64,000 nt of DNA from Telmatactis stephensoni (GCA_029948255.1 JALIZF010001598.1:366001-430000); one strand, 5' to 3'. Positions 1 through 16,919 are shown, numbered from the stretch's first letter. Notes: generated by a model from the letters alone, not told the origin. A program made the numbers and translations.

Positions 1-344
1 TTATTCCCTTCAAACACAAATAACAATGGAATCAAGTACGTCCGGATTTTAATTATATTATATTTTATTTTTTTTTATTGAGCTATTATAGATATTTCAA
101 CACTTTGTTGATTGCGAAACGTTTCATCTTTTATATGCAACAAATGAAAAGTATATATTAGATATTGAACTGTTCGTTAATTACCGCTAGGGTAGGAAGG
201 CCGGGGGCTGTGTTGAGTTTTTAAAAAAAGGTCATTCCAAAACGTAACCACCTTCTCTTACTCTTCAAGATTGAAACGTTACAAATCGTACCGATTTAAT
301 TTTCTTAACAAAAATTTCCTGTGATACGTCGGACAGGAAACTGA

Positions 345-718
345 CATACAATGGGCGGCTGGCCATTTGAAAAAAGTTCACCAAAATTAGTAAAAGTTGA
401 GATTTTGAAGTAGTTTCGATGAATAGCGCCAAAGTTATGGGCGGCCGAAGTTTGCTTTAATTATTTGAATAGAAACGTTCGTTGGTGCATGGGCAAGCTG
501 TTGCCCACCACCGAACGTTTCGAATTCTATAGAAAAAGAACCAACTTGGGCCACCGATAACTTTGGCGCTATTTATCGAAACTGCTTCAAAATCTCAACT
601 TCTACTAATTTTGGGGTGTTCTTTTCGATTATTATATTTTTCTTTTTGTTGAATTAAAATTTAAAATGCCACGGACGTGATGTCATGCGATACCTGCCAG
701 CCGCCCATTAAACTGGAA
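345..718. repeat. imperfect foldback (MITE-like)
   Basis: Two arms are complementary: the outer blocks around ATGGGCGGCTGGC at about 351-363 pair with GCCAGCCGCCCAT at about 696-708, and the inner blocks at about 370-440 pair with about 550-622 (both contain the AATAGCGCCAAAGTTAT type of sequence, with a few mismatches). A short loop with AACGTTCG/CGAACGTTT pairs again near 475-525. No open reading frame is inside. This resembles a non-autonomous foldback element; no clear target duplication was identified. Confidence 0.55.
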
Positions 719-767
719 GCTTTCAGGTACATTTAATTTTTTTTAACTTTGAGCGTTTTACATGAAA

Positions 768-817
768 AACAACAACAACAACAGCAACAACAACAACAAT
801 AACAACAATGCAACAAT
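768..817. repeat. CAA microsatellite
   Basis: Run of CAA trinucleotides with occasional GCAACA and AATAAC interruptions. Confidence 0.8.
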
Positions 818-1667
818 AACAAAAAATCTAAGAACCATGTATCACCTATTAGTTTAGTTGATAACCAAATGTGTACTCCTCCCCCTGTATCGGCCGATTT
901 TGAAAAAGTATCCCCTTCTCTGAACACCTTGGCAGTAATAAACGAACATTATCTAAACATTTAGCTTTGATTCGATTGTAAAAAGGAGTAACAACAAGTT
1001 TGCTTAATATTGTTTACAAATTTGAGGCTAGAATTCTAAGTCCCAAAATGTTCATGTTTATTAGCGGATAAAAGTCGTTAAAAAAGACGAGTTTTCAAGC
1101 AAATATATATTCACGGTTTGGCGATGATAAAATTTTTGCGTTTACCCTTTATTATGACCCCTTTATAATAAGAAAAACCAGCATTGAAATTGTTCAAATA
1201 GTATTACAAATAGTTCGTGAATTTGCAGTTGAAAATCCCCGAAAACAAGTTTACGGATTCACAAAAGTGACTGTAGTCTTTTCTAAAGAGCGCGGTATCT
1301 TTGATGAACCATTTCATTTTTTTTAGAGATTTCCCTTTACAAACAAGAAAAAAACAAATACGTAAGATGAAAATTTACTGAGATTATAATTCAATACACG
1401 AATGTTTTTGTTTTTCTCGTGTAAATTTAAACAACCACTTACAGGCAAAAAGTTTTTAATCAATTCTAGCGAAATTTGTCAAGCTAAAACTGCTGTAATC
1501 CAGCTCCATTCTTCGTTTGCCGACCTTCAAAGTCATCGTGAGAAATGGCATCTTGTTCTATATATGAAAAACTAATTAGTCTTGAGGGAATTTGTATATA
1601 TATATATATAGGCAAACCACTCTAAGTTATCGTATAATAATCGCTGATTTGCAAGAAAGAAGCAGTC

Positions 1668-5550
<3,883 letters not shown>

Positions 5551-7758
5551 GCAGTGCTTGATGTGACATGATGGAAAAATGTACTGCGCATGTTCTAAAT
5601 ATTGGCGGTAAATGGACTAAAGCGAGACGCATCATTCTCTTACCCAAGAGCATCTCGGTTTCTCTGGGAAAGAAACAATTCTGGGTATGAAAATGCAGAG
5701 AAACGCAATCATATTTTCATGTGAACTCTTAGTTTCTGAGCATTTTGCATTTGAGACGCATTATCGCTTTTACATTAAAATATGATTGAGTTTCTCTGCA
5801 AGTTTACGACGCGTTCATCATTTTGTCCATACGGAGTGCGTTTTTGCTTGTGTCGGGTAACATAGGACGGAACAGTTAATTAAACACAATATATAAAGGG
5901 GTTCAACTCTGGGTTCGGCTCTGGCTGGTGACATAGTACAGGTACAACTGTAATGATGACTTACATATGTGTTCTCTAAACAACAACATTTCCCTTGATT
6001 TTATGTTATAATATTATAGTCTTACAATCATATTATGACGAGTTTTACCAATCTCTCATGTTCTTCCCTTTGCATTGCAACTATTTTCGTCATCAATTAC
6101 TTGTAATATGTCATAAGTTGGAACCATATTTCAACTTGGTATTGTAAAAGGTGTAGGGTTAATATGTTTATGAAGAAATAAAGCTAGATTGTGGGAAATG
6201 TTGATCTGGAAATTCATTAGACACTATATATAAAACATACAACTGATGAAATTATATTTCAAAAAATGATTTTCGGCTTTCCTATTAGATTCTTAATAAC
6301 TGTAAATCAGGGTCTTTAGTGTATATGGGTGATGTATGGTGGCCCGTAGGTCGACAAGCTCTTTTGTACCTGCTTACACAATTAAGCGCTTCCGTGTGTG
6401 TGAGCACACAACACACATGTAAATGCCGAGGTTCTGTTTTTGTTGTTGTTGTTGTTGTTTTTGTTTTCAAGGAAGCACGTCAAAATTTTGTTTGAGTTGA
6501 TTCTTTGACTTAGAACCGGGAGGTTAAAGGGATGGAGGCGCAAATGAATAAATTATCTCGATCAAAATGCCGCTTTCTGAATGGTCGAAAATCAGTCCAT
6601 CCAAACTAATATTATATGCAGTCGAAGGTAATTTTTTGCTTTTATAGACTTAGCGTGCAAGAAATTAGTAAGTTTAGTACAAATGAGAAGTTAGATTATT
6701 GTCGGTAGAACGCAAAAGAGTTTTTTCTCCTCAAATTTTAGCACAGAACGTTCGGCGAAAATCACACGCTTTCTCAAGACACCAACTGTAGTGATATCTG
6801 ATGTGTGCTGTGATAACCGATTGATAACCATAATCATATGAAACAGATATAACTACCATTAACCCTTGAAAAAAAAGCAAAAAAGTTGGACAAATAAAAT
6901 AGCTGTGCATAGAATATCCGCTTTTGAACACGAATGTCTTTGTTGGTCAGTCAATTTATGCATGAACAGGTCGATGCGAAACGATACGGTATACATTTAC
7001 TCAACTACTACCACCACCATCATCATGTCCCCTCCATCATCATCGTCATCATCATGTTCCCTCCAGTGGAGCATAAAACTCCTGAGGGGGCTCTGTCAGG
7101 ACGCGGCCCAACAGTCGCTGAAAGTCTAGCTGTTTTGTCCATCATAGTTTTTCTCATCTGTTGGGCATCCATTCCAAGAATTTTCTCAAACTTAGTCCAT
7201 CTCGGGAATCGTATATCAAGCAGAATCTGCTTCTGGGCCCGGTTGTTCGAATTAAAGACGAATAGCTTTACCCAGGATTAAGTCCAAAGAAACTAGATCC
7301 GTTCATTTTAAACCAGGATTAACGCTAATCGTCTTTCGAACAACCTGCCCTGGACAGCCTTGGACATGTGCCGGGTACTTCAAAGTTGCCCTTCAAACCA
7401 AAATAGCTTAATGGGTTGAGTTCCACGTATATAACGTAAGTCCACATTTGAAAAGCTTGAAACTCCAATTCCGTTCTCCATCGATGAGACTGCAATATGT
7501 ATCTTATGCAAGAAGCCGTGCCAGACTGCTTCAATCTTATGGATATAAGCCCCCTTAAACCCCCTACGAACTTGTTTCGAGACTTACGTCTGTCCGTCCA
7601 TTCATCTATTCATTTAGTGTTCACTCTTGTGTGCTTTTGATTGTTGTACGTAAAGGTGTGGGGTTCCTGTATCATTTTTTGTCGTCCCAGTCTCCAACTC
7701 TGCTAGGGTTACAAAGAACGCCTGCCAGTGTTTTACCTAGTTCACAAAATACAACAGA
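5551..7758. other. intergenic between astacin gene and SNAPC5
   Basis: After the astacin stop this holds the presumed 3' UTR (polyadenylation signal at 6177-6182), a small foldback at about 5690-5807, a TTG run at about 6432-6460 and a CAT/ATC-rich stretch at about 7010-7060. I see no exon with credible splice sites. Confidence 0.5.
5688..5807. repeat. small foldback
   Basis: AATGCAGAGAAACGCAATCA at the left pairs with TGATTGAGTTTCTCTGCA at the right (two mismatches over about 30 bases each side, including the adjacent ATATTTT block). No coding content. Confidence 0.55.
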
Positions 7759-10110
7759 ATGTCGATTTTGGCAAGAGAAATTCTACAGAAAGAGGAATCA
7801 TTTCTTCACGAAATGAAGACAAAACTAATCGAACAGCTTGGATTACTAAAGGTAGATGTTCATGTTGAGAATGTATCGAGTTGTTTGGTTTGAAAATGTT
7901 CAATTCCCACTAAATCGGGCAAGTCCAAATCCATGTCAATTTCGAGTCAAAATGTAAACGATATTATTTTCTTGAACTTTAAAGGTAGAAGAGCTAGCTA
8001 TACAGAGATGTCTAGCAGCTGAGGAACCTTCACTGCCCACCGAAACTACAGCAGCATTATTTGATAGAAATCATACGTCTGTGAGTATATTTTATAGCTA
8101 ATAGACGCCAGCTGCACAGTCGCCCGCCATTTTGGATTTTCTTTGTTATTTATGATTCCGGTTGTTAATATGTTGAATATTGGAAGTCTACAAATCGAGA
8201 AAATTAAATTTTTGTTTTCAGAATAAAACGTTTGACAAGTGAATAATTAGCTCGAAACAATAAGAGTCATTCGTGAAAAGAAACTTGACTTAAATGATGC
8301 TTACATTTGGTCTTATTTTGAGTCGGAAGCTGGTACATTTAACTTAAATTTTGATAACCCAAGAAAATTGAGCAGAACTGCCAAAAATTCCATACTGATG
8401 ATGTACATTGCAACACTACTCAGATTTAGGTAGTGATTCTGGTTGGATAAGAAAGTTTTGAGTAGATTTTTCTGTGACGACTTGTATTGCAGTGATCAGT
8501 CCAATGATTTTGAATATTTTTTCCCATTCAATATCTGTGTACAATTATAGTCAAGTGTAATTGAATACTAAACTAAGTATTTTTGCTCTAAGAAAATTGA
8601 AGAAACAAAGCAGAATGGCTTCGTTTTATGATGAAGTTTGCTGTTTGCTATTTGTCATTTATTAAAAGTTGCTAAATTTAATTTTTTCTCAGAATTTAGT
8701 CATGAACTCAAACAAAGATTCAGTACCAACTGATGATCCTGTCACCTTGAACAAAGTGCCTTTAGAAAACTTAAATCCAGCTTCTACATTGCAAATGTAA
8801 GTATTATACTGTAAACTTTATATAAAATATTTGAGATATAATGCACGTGCTGATTGGCTGGCTGCCATGTTTATATCAGAGGACAGAGACATGGCTTGAA
8901 CAAAAACGTCGAAAATATTTTATCAAAGCAATATAAAACGATTGCTTATAAATGTCTCTGTACTGTGATGTAAACACTCTGGAAGATGTAGAGCACTCGA
9001 AAAGCAAGAGAATTAACACTGACGGCTACGCCTCGTGTTCCTAGGCTTCCTTAATTTCTCTAACTTGCTCTACATTTTCCATCATATTTATATCACAGTA
9101 CAGAGACATGCGTGCGCATTTTATATTGCTTAAATATAGAGCAGATTTCATATGACTGTGAAAACGTCACCACACAGTAATGGCAAGGCTACAGCAGGAA
9201 TTTCAAATGTCTTTAAACATCATAGCACTGACATGATCACAGCACAACGTGGGCCTAAATCTACGCATCCCATACTTTGTCAGTAGTCTTGTGTACACTG
9301 TACTAGTGCTGTCTGATTTTTGAAAACTTTGGTCACAACTATAAATCCAAGAGAGCATAAGGTGAAAGTTCACATCCAAATGTTACAAACCAGAGATAAA
9401 GTACATGTATGTGTACTAACATTAAAATATACATTCAAAGACATCTCCTCTACGCTGTTCTTTTCAGATATTTAATGCGAGCTTTTGGGTTCCAGACCCA
9501 TCATCAGGGAAAGATGTTACAAATTAAGTTGTTTTACTAAACATTCTTTAATCTACAAGCACCTACATGTACAACAACAATACAATATTAATTAATTAGT
9601 TTTAGAGATAAGAGGCATGCACTTTAACATAAACATAACATATAACATAACATAACACAAAAATTCTTGCTAGTGAAAATTGCTGTCAGAACAAATGTAA
9701 ATGGACTGAGGCTTTATTAATCCGGTGCCAATCATTGTAATATTATTATTTAATAGAGACTGTGGAAAAAGCATCCACCCAATTATATGCCTCTTATCTC
9801 TAGAATTGAATAATTCTTATAATTATATATTCTTCTTCTTTGTAATGTTTTCTGTTGTGCACTCTCTGAAATAGAGCTGTGTGCACTGCTTATTTTGGTT
9901 TAGTTTGTAATTTTATCAGCTCATGCAGTGTAACCGTTTTGTTCCTATGGTTAGTACAGCTGTTTTTGTATTGTTGTTGTATGCGCTCATACATCAAAGA
10001 ACATTTAGAACATCTTATTATCAAATGTTGTGCTAATTAATAAGTGCTGATTATAATAATTGAATCATGCTAGGGACCAAGAAAGTGAAGAGGAGGAGGA
10101 CATGGAATAG
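7759..10110 (+). CDS. SNAPC5: snRNA-activating protein complex subunit 5
   Basis: Four exons (7759-7851, 7985-8080, 8693-8796, 10074-10110) join to exactly 109 residues plus stop. The N-terminal helix contains the family pattern of a K-E-E-E run, L-heptads and KVEELAIQ, which forms a coiled-coil; the tail ends in an acidic run (EEEED), as in vertebrate SNAP19/SNAPC5 of about 98 residues. SNAPC5 is the smallest subunit of SNAPc, which binds the proximal sequence element of snRNA genes and recruits RNA polymerase II or III in the nucleus; this subunit stabilises contacts between SNAPC1 and SNAPC4. The start at 7759 was chosen because it gives the family N terminus. Intron 3 (8797-10073) holds foldback elements. 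The gene is convergent with GTF2A2. Assignment rests on recognising the short conserved helix plus the acidic tail. Confidence 0.85.
8824..9134. repeat. foldback MITE, family A copy 1 (in SNAPC5 intron 3)
   Basis: Begins with AAAATATTTGAGATATAA and ends near TTTTATATTGCTTAA. Inside, GTCTCTGTACTGTGAT (about 8963-8978) is inverted as ATCACAGTACAGAGAC (about 9094-9109), and GATGTAGAGCA is inverted as TGCTCTACAT, forming a long stem. A clearly homologous copy is at 61963-62251. Confidence 0.8.
9588..9817. repeat. foldback in SNAPC5 intron 3
   Basis: AGAGATAAGAGGCAT at about 9604-9618 pairs with ATGCCTCTTATCTCT at about 9787-9801, with looser pairing outward. Just upstream (about 9465-9520) is a short block reading, on the minus strand, as a 'TGATGATGGGTCTGGAACCC' type sequence that resembles tails of some retroelements; this is only a resemblance. 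Confidence 0.45.
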
Positions 10111-11433
10111 CTGACAGGTGTAATCAAGGATGAGGTGACACCCACAAACACTTTTCAGTGTTATGGAATGACGTTTCACAGCAACTGCTGCACTGGCATT
10201 ATGTTGCTGGTATGTTTTGTTTGTTCAAGTTCTACCAACATTTACAAAACATTTGTAACAGTGTTGACATCATCTTGCCTTGAGGGATGAATAATTTGTT
10301 ATCCAAACATGCAGTGTAATGTCTTTGTACAGACAAATGGGTAACAGACTGTTGTCTTACAAAATGAAACTCAAAATTACAAGGACTTAATGCTATGCTA
10401 CAATAAATATCATTTTTTGTTGATGAAACAGGTAAATGATAAGGATTATGCTGTTCATTCAAATTATGTAACATTCGGACAAACAATTGCTTCAATATTT
10501 TTGAGAAATTTGCCGAAGGTGACTGGAAAAAATAATGAGATTTTGTTTAAGCCATAATTTTCTGGAGTGAAATTAATGCTGAGTCCAACAATGAAATGAA
10601 ATAGGGGTGTTCTATGCTTATTTTTTAGATAACAGCATTGAATGGATGGCTATCTACCAGCTTTTGTGTCCAAAATTGTGCCACCAGAAGTGAATAGAAA
10701 AGAAATATACATGTACAAATCTTGAGATAACCATTCTACAAAGACTATTATTGTATATGGTGTACTCTATGTAATGGCATATTAAATACTTTTCAATGTG
10801 ATAACGAAAAAATGCCTTAAGACACCTGTTACACGCTGAAACTTTCCTCTGAAACTTGTTCACAATTATGGTCATTTAGCCGAAATTTCCCCTTTATGAA
10901 AAAATTTCCTCTTTAATGAAAATTGTCTCGCATTGGCAATCAAGACAAGTTTCAGATAAAAGTTTCAGCGTGTAACAGCACTGTTACTTTCACATATTTT
11001 GTCTGTCAGGTTTCAACAAAAATTATCATAAGTTCAAACAAATCTCGCTACAAAATCTTTTTTTTTCCATAGGCTATAGTGAGAGTAATGAAAGTTTTTT
11101 CAAAATGTAATATGACTAAGATTTATATGTGTATTGTCAATTAATTACATGTAAACAAATGGATTTTCCTATTAAGTTGACATATTTGAACAGGATGTAC
11201 TGAATGTAACTTGAAGTGGTCTATTACAGGGCTATTCCGAGGAAGAAAGCATGAAACAGCACAAACTTAATAGTCCAGTTTTTAGAATGTAAAGGTCAAA
11301 ATCAATGTAAATACAGCTTTCAAAATAAAAAGAACATCGGGCAGTCAAGCTTGACTTTTTTACAGGCCGTTTACATTGCCCTCCAATATTGTACCATGTA
11401 ATGGTTAGATGCAAAGGGCCTGTTTAGATATTT

Positions 11434-11534
11434 AGTAGAGTGATTTTATTTAACCCATGTATGAAAAAATTGTATGCATATCAACTAGTACAAACAGCAA
11501 CTTCCTTTCATGGTTAAATAAAATCACTTACTAC
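11434..11534. repeat. hairpin repeat
   Basis: GTGATTTTATTTAACCCATG pairs with CATGGTTAAATAAAATCAC about 60 bases later (one base missing in one arm), a stem of about 25 bp. Confidence 0.65.
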
Positions 11535-11539
11535 AATAT

Positions 11540-11690
11540 GAAGGGTTCCCTGTGAAAATGAAAGTGACTTTTTGATGGATGTCCTGAGATTAATTTTTCC
11601 AGCACAGGAAAGTTAATTATGCCATTTTATACCATTGAAAAAATATCATCAAAAAGTCACTTAGGCCATTTTCACTTTGAACCCTTCACT
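11540..11690. repeat. foldback MITE, family B copy 1
   Basis: GAAGGGTTCCCTGTGAAAAT and the following GTGACTTTTTGATG are inverted at the other end as CATCAAAAAGTCAC, then GGCCATTTTCAC and GAACCCTTC. A related copy is at 57024-57178. Confidence 0.7.
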
Positions 11691-12721
11691 TTTATAATAA
11701 TATTACATATGTACACTGATGGTATGCACTATAGTGCTGTTGTTTGAACTTACTTTCAAGCCAGTTTTTTATTTTCTAGAGTGATCGCACTTAACCTATG
11801 AAAAAGTACAAAATCTAAATAGCACTAAATAGCAAAAAATCCTTTGTCTTCCATTGTTTAATAGCTAGTGTTATTTAGCATTATTTAGCTAGTACAATTT
11901 CACGGATTACGTGCAATCATTCTATGATTCCAGATTATAACAACCAATACAAGTACAGTATAACACAATGGCAGCAAAACAATCAAACCTGTTTGAATAT
12001 TTTCAAACCAAAAATAATTTCAAACCACAACTTATATATTAGCAAACTGTAAGCCACAGATACAAATGTATTTTTGAGCTTTATTTCATAGCATATTTTT
12101 ATATTATGTTAAATGTTTTTTATTTATGTTCTTGTTACAAGATTTCTGTTACACTGTGTAAAGACAGTAATGGATATGAAATATTTCAGTAGTTAATCAA
12201 ACATATCTTACATTGTATATGTAGTACTACACAGGACAGAAATGATAAAACTTGAATTTGTGGCCACTACAGCAACATACAGTTGTGTAAGGTTGTGTAA
12301 ACTAATTTTTGGTTATGAAGTAATTGATAATTTATCCAAATGCTGATGAAGGTACTATATATAGGTTTATACCAATGATACAGAATGCTGGAAATGCTTC
12401 ATGTCTACATTATACAACTTTAAAGCTTGAGTTATGTTAACTCTTGTACATGTATGTCAGTTCTGTATACAATATTGATTAAGATGTACAACACTGGTGT
12501 AGCGGCAGTTATGATCCAGTTGTGTCTGATGTACTTGAACCTAGAATGAAGAAATAAATGCACTATTAAATTACAATAGGCTTGATTTCCAGACAGGGTT
12601 TACGAGGATCTAAAAGCAGAACCCAGGTAGGACTGTACATGGCTGAAAATAGATGCTAAATTAAATTAAGTAAACAAAATCATACAATACACATGCTCTC
12701 TAGGTGATACCTTGCTCATCA

Positions 12722-12931
12722 AATAGACCATTTCACAGTTCATGTCGTTCAACCTCAGCCTTGACAGTGTGTAATATATTCTTTAGAATTTGACTACAGC
12801 TTGTGGAATTTTAATTTAAAAGTGTTTAGATTGTTGATATGTGCATTCCTTACATTACCATGGGATGTAGTCAGTATTACACACTGTCGAGGCTGAGGTT
12901 GAATGACGAGAACCTTGAAATGGTCTATTGG
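12722..12931. repeat. MITE with long terminal inverted repeats
   Basis: The first 55 bases (beginning ATAGACCATTTCA and including TTCAACCTCAGCC and GACAGTGTGTAATA) are matched in inverted orientation by the last 55 bases with few mismatches. No coding content. The terminal ATAGACCATT resembles the ends of the nested element at 20060-20279. Confidence 0.75.
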
Positions 12932-13630
12932 AGACATCAGTTTAAAAAACAATGTAAGTGATAAAAGAGTGAATTCTCCTTTACATTTCTTTTCAACTTA
13001 TCAAACTCATTAATAATTCATTAGAAGACACAATGGAAATCACTACCGTAATGTAGATCTTTATATCAGATAAAGATTTTTGCTCATTTGCATAAACTTT
13101 AACTCAGATTTTCTAAGCCAAAAATAGTCAAACTTGGAAAATTCTGGTCAAATATGATAATTGACAACTAGACATTTGATATTATTAATAAGTAATATAA
13201 AGAACTCGAGAGTGTGTTATATCGGGTCTAAAGATCCTCGCCTTCAGCTTGGATCTTTATCCACCAAATAAACAGCTCCCTTGTTCTTTATACATGTACA
13301 TTACATAGGAGTTGACATTTCTTTATCAACATAGGAGAGGTTGACTTTTGATCATAGCTGACATATGCTGTTTTTGCAGGGAACTCTTCAATTTTGAATA
13401 ACAACAGTCAATTTTAAATGTTTTTGTGAGTTGAGAGTTGCATGCAAAATATTCAATGTAGAGGTAGTGAGTGAGATGAAAGATGGCCAAATAGAAGATT
13501 AGCGAAGCTAAATTGGCTTCTGTCTATAAATAAAATAAAGACTGTTTATGCTACTAAAAATATGCATTTGATTTGCATTTGCCTTGCATGCAATGGTGCA
13601 CTTAGTTCTGGTTAGTACTGTAAAAATCAT

Positions 13631-15582
13631 TTATGGTACAAATGTACAGTATGCTGTTAAAATGGCATCAATTGCAATGCTTTTACCTTTGCCATCACAT
13701 GCAACCACTTTAACTTTGTCAGCTTTAACAATTTCTCCCAAGTCTCTAAAGTCTACATTTGTGAGGACAAATGTCCAGACATTGTCACAGAATCTGTAAG
13801 TATTTAGGCTACCCTAATGAACAAAATACACAACAATTTCAGTGAATAGAAATGTATTTGTGTTACTCATTCAATCAATATTTGCAAGCAAATATCTGTG
13901 CACTTGTTTGCACTTGTCATTTAGGAAAGGAGAGTAAAGTATGACACTTAAAGGGGGTTAAGATATCCTGGATGGTCTTTAATGGATACTCTTAACAATA
14001 GAATTTGAGGCAGAAAATTACATTCATATGATAAAACCTGCAGGTGTGCTTATAAATGTCAGTGTGAGACATTTTGAAATATAAGCCAAAAAGTTGAGGT
14101 GGTCAATGCTTGTCAAATGATTGACTATAAAAGTGCTGTACGTGTATGTTACACTATGCATTTGTTCAGCAACTTGTCTTACATTGGCACTGTGAAACAT
14201 GCACGTTGCATGAATCATTCCAGGAGCATCATGCAACACACTCTCCCCTCCCCCCCAAAAAAAAACACTTGCTGCAACTGTCTTCTTGCAGTGATCTGTT
14301 CAAACTATGCAATGGTTTCTGCCCCTTTTTTTACAACAACACTGCGAGACGAGTTGCAGGAAACATTGCATTGTGTAAAGTATGCTAAAGGCTAGTAAAA
14401 GCAGTTTAATTAGCACATACAAATATAGTGCCTGAGACACCTGCAAAGGGTCAATAAAAGCCTGTGCATGGCTGTTGTCACACCTCTGAGCAGCACTGCT
14501 GTTAATAGATTTGACAGTTGCAACACCATGCAGCTATAGTGCACTTATAAACCAACTTTTATGAAACTGTTTACATGCATATTTTATGACAGGATTTTAC
14601 AGTAAATTAATAATGACTTTGAAAAACCTGAACCTGCCATTTACATGTAACAACCACCTTTGTAGGGAATATACACCTATTTCAAAAAAGTTGTCGGGTG
14701 AGAGGCTTCATGCATACGCCACTAGACAGCAAAGGAGTATGGGTAGTTGAAAAAATTTACTCTCTTTTTGACTTTGGTCTTTATTTTAAGCATCAATGAA
14801 TCGAATAAAGGACTTTGTTATATAAGCTCAACACCAGCTGGTTGAGAATTGTCATGCTGATAGTTATGTGGTTTCATAGCCTTTAGTAATTCCTACCCAT
14901 ACTCCATTTTGGGTGAGTTGCGTAGACTTGAGTCTATTCGCCGACAACACTAACTGAAATAGGTGTATATAAGTGTACTTGCAAGTAATAAGAATTTAAA
15001 AGACTCACTTGGTACTATTGGTGTAAGAAATCAGCTAGGTTGGAAACAATTATTGTAGGATGAGGATAGCAGGCTACTGAACATGCAGTGAATCCTAAAG
15101 CAACTTACCTTGAAGTTAATTTTGTTTTTAACCTTATTTGATAAAGCATGGTTGATGGCCTTATCAAACTGAAGCAATACTTGCAACGCTAACTGGGGAC
15201 TGATTTGCTGTGACTGGAAAACGAGAAAAAATTCAACATTTGTTTAAACGGCTTAGCAAACTAAGACTTTTTTACAGCGTATATACTACAAGCAATATTA
15301 AAACAGAGAAGATTTAGGTGAATGTAGTCAAAGAAACCAACAGAGAGAAATTAAGATAAATCATTACAGAAGTTAGCTTAAATTTTGGCTTTCCCCATCT
15401 CAAACAAAGCATTTCAAAAAAGCAAGAAACGCTAAGGGCAACAGTTTTTGCTTTAAAACGTTTGAACTTCGCTACTTTTTGAACAACGAATAGAAAAACG
15501 ATAAAGGTACCTGTATTAGTTCGTCAAGACTTTCTTGGAGGCTATTTCCTAGCGTAGTATTTCGATAAAGTTGGTAACTCAT
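13631..15582 (-). CDS. GTF2A2: transcription initiation factor IIA gamma subunit
   Basis: Three exons on the minus strand (15511-15582, 15109-15213, 13631-13813) join at phase 0 to 119 residues plus stop. The first exon contains [20 protein letters not shown], near-identical to metazoan TFIIA gamma; the second gives [15 protein letters not shown] and the third [15 protein letters not shown] followed by a VKVVACDGK strand, so the N-terminal four-helix and C-terminal beta-barrel regions are complete. TFIIA gamma (about 109 residues in human) pairs with TFIIA alpha/beta and stabilises TBP on the TATA box in the nucleus. The C-terminal tail after DGK is about ten residues longer than in vertebrates and is not conserved to my eye. 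Intron 2 hosts a MITE. A GCCATTTTGG (YY1-like) sequence lies upstream near 15658. Confidence 0.95.
14669..14970. repeat. MITE in GTF2A2 intron 2
   Basis: The first about 30 bases (ATATACACCTATTTCA, then GTTGTCGG) are repeated inverted at the end (CCGACAAC, then TGAAATAGGTGTATAT). Flanking TA bases are consistent with a TA target duplication. A partial related end (TATACCTATTTCAAAAATTG) is at about 34599. Confidence 0.75.
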
Positions 15583-16096
15583 CCTCTTTTAACCACGGCA
15601 GACGTATTTATACCTTCGAGAAGCTTGCTCCTGCCTTATTTGGGCATGGTACATGGACGCCATTTTGGATTTTACCAAATATGGAGGTACATTGTCAATC
15701 ATTAATACACACAGGAAGCCCAACTCCAATTTTTTGAAAATTTGGATTTCTGGTTTCATATTGAGGGAACCAGCCAGAATGGCCAGTTCTTAAATGGTAC
15801 ATGTCAGTTCTTAGTTCTGGCTGGAATTAGTCCTAAGAAATCAGGCAGTTCTGGCCAGTTGGTTCCGGCTGTCGGTAAAATGCGGGCTATTTTTAGCATT
15901 GAATATTATTTTGTCAATATCGTCAATCATCGTCAATAAAAGAAATATCTAAAATGGCTATCACATGTTATTTGAATGAAAAATTTTTGCTGCGCGGATT
16001 TGCTGTGTTTTACCATTGTGGCTGTATGGATCGCGGAAGCCGGCCAATTAAGGTTTTCAAATAACTGTTGAGACACCAAGCGTTTACTAGGCTGCG

Positions 16097-16200
16097 TAGC
16101 GGCCCTAATTTAAGGGGAAGGGAGAGGGGAGAGGAGGGGAAAGGGGAGGGGAAGGAACTGGGGCGAGGAGAGAATGGGAATGAGGAGAGGAGGGGAGGAA
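16097..16200 (+). repeat. G/A-rich purine tract
   Basis: Runs of GGGGAAGGG and GAGGGGAGAGG with almost no pyrimidines on the plus strand. Several GGGG runs could form G-quadruplex structure; function unknown. Confidence 0.6.
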
Positions 16201-16777
16201 GAAATCAAGGAGATGCGAATTTTCAAAAATCGAAATTTGTCGGTATATCTTGCAGATCTTGCATAACAACAAGTGTTAGTTATATATACAAAATTTCGGT
16301 TTTTTTTAAATTCGTATCTCCTTGACTTTTCAACTTATATCCTTCAAACTTCACAGTTTTACTGATTTTTATGTGCTCTTTCCAGCTATGGTCACTGTTT
16401 TTAAGTTTGGGAACTTTTGAAATTACATGAAAAAGCCGTTAGTATGAAATGACTTTAGCAATTCACAAAATACGCCATTTACACGTATAAGATTGCAGAA
16501 TATGTCTTGGTAACTGTCATATTCACATTCAGCATGAATAGTTATAGTTTAGAATAGCTATGTTACCAGCTTCTACCCAAAATTGCCTCCATGTGTCTGA
16601 TTTTTCGAAAATGAGTCCCTCCGCCCCGGGCTCCGTCAAAGCCTAAACTATTATATTTTTTATCGCTAAGAGACCTAGGAGAACAGACAAAAGTATTTAA
16701 GTCATTCAGTACCTAGAGTTAAGGTATAGGATGAAAAAAGTAAACATATAAGCAAGCCAAAAAATTAAGCCAGATAT

Positions 16778-16919
16778 AGGGGTATAGAATGGTGTCTAAA
16801 AAATAAAGAGGCTCGCAAAAATTTGGTCAAGGCTCGGAAGCTCGGCGATAAATCAACGGGGGCTCGGATTTGATTTTTGTGGAGGCTCGGAGGCTCGGAT
16901 TTTACCATTCTATACCCCT
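16778..16919. repeat. short MITE with AGATAT flanks
   Basis: Terminal inverted repeats AGGGGTATAGAATGGT and ACCATTCTATACCCCT bound a 142-base unit; AGATAT is present directly before (16772-16777) and after (16920-16925) it as a probable target duplication. The interior has five or so copies of GGCTCGGA. Confidence 0.8.

Larger units (their letters stand above)
1..1667. other. intergenic, upstream of astacin gene
   Basis: No convincing exon is visible in either strand. The stretch is AT-rich and holds one long imperfect foldback (about 345-718) and a CAA trinucleotide tract (about 768-817), both listed separately. An alternating TA run at about 1594-1610 lies roughly 60 bases before the astacin start codon and could act as a TATA region, but AT-rich runs are common here. 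Confidence 0.6.
10111..13630. other. convergent intergenic space between SNAPC5 and GTF2A2
   Basis: Presumed 3' UTRs of both genes plus three foldback repeats (11434-11534, 11540-11690, 12722-12931). AATAAA-type signals occur in both orientations. No exon recognised. Confidence 0.5.
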
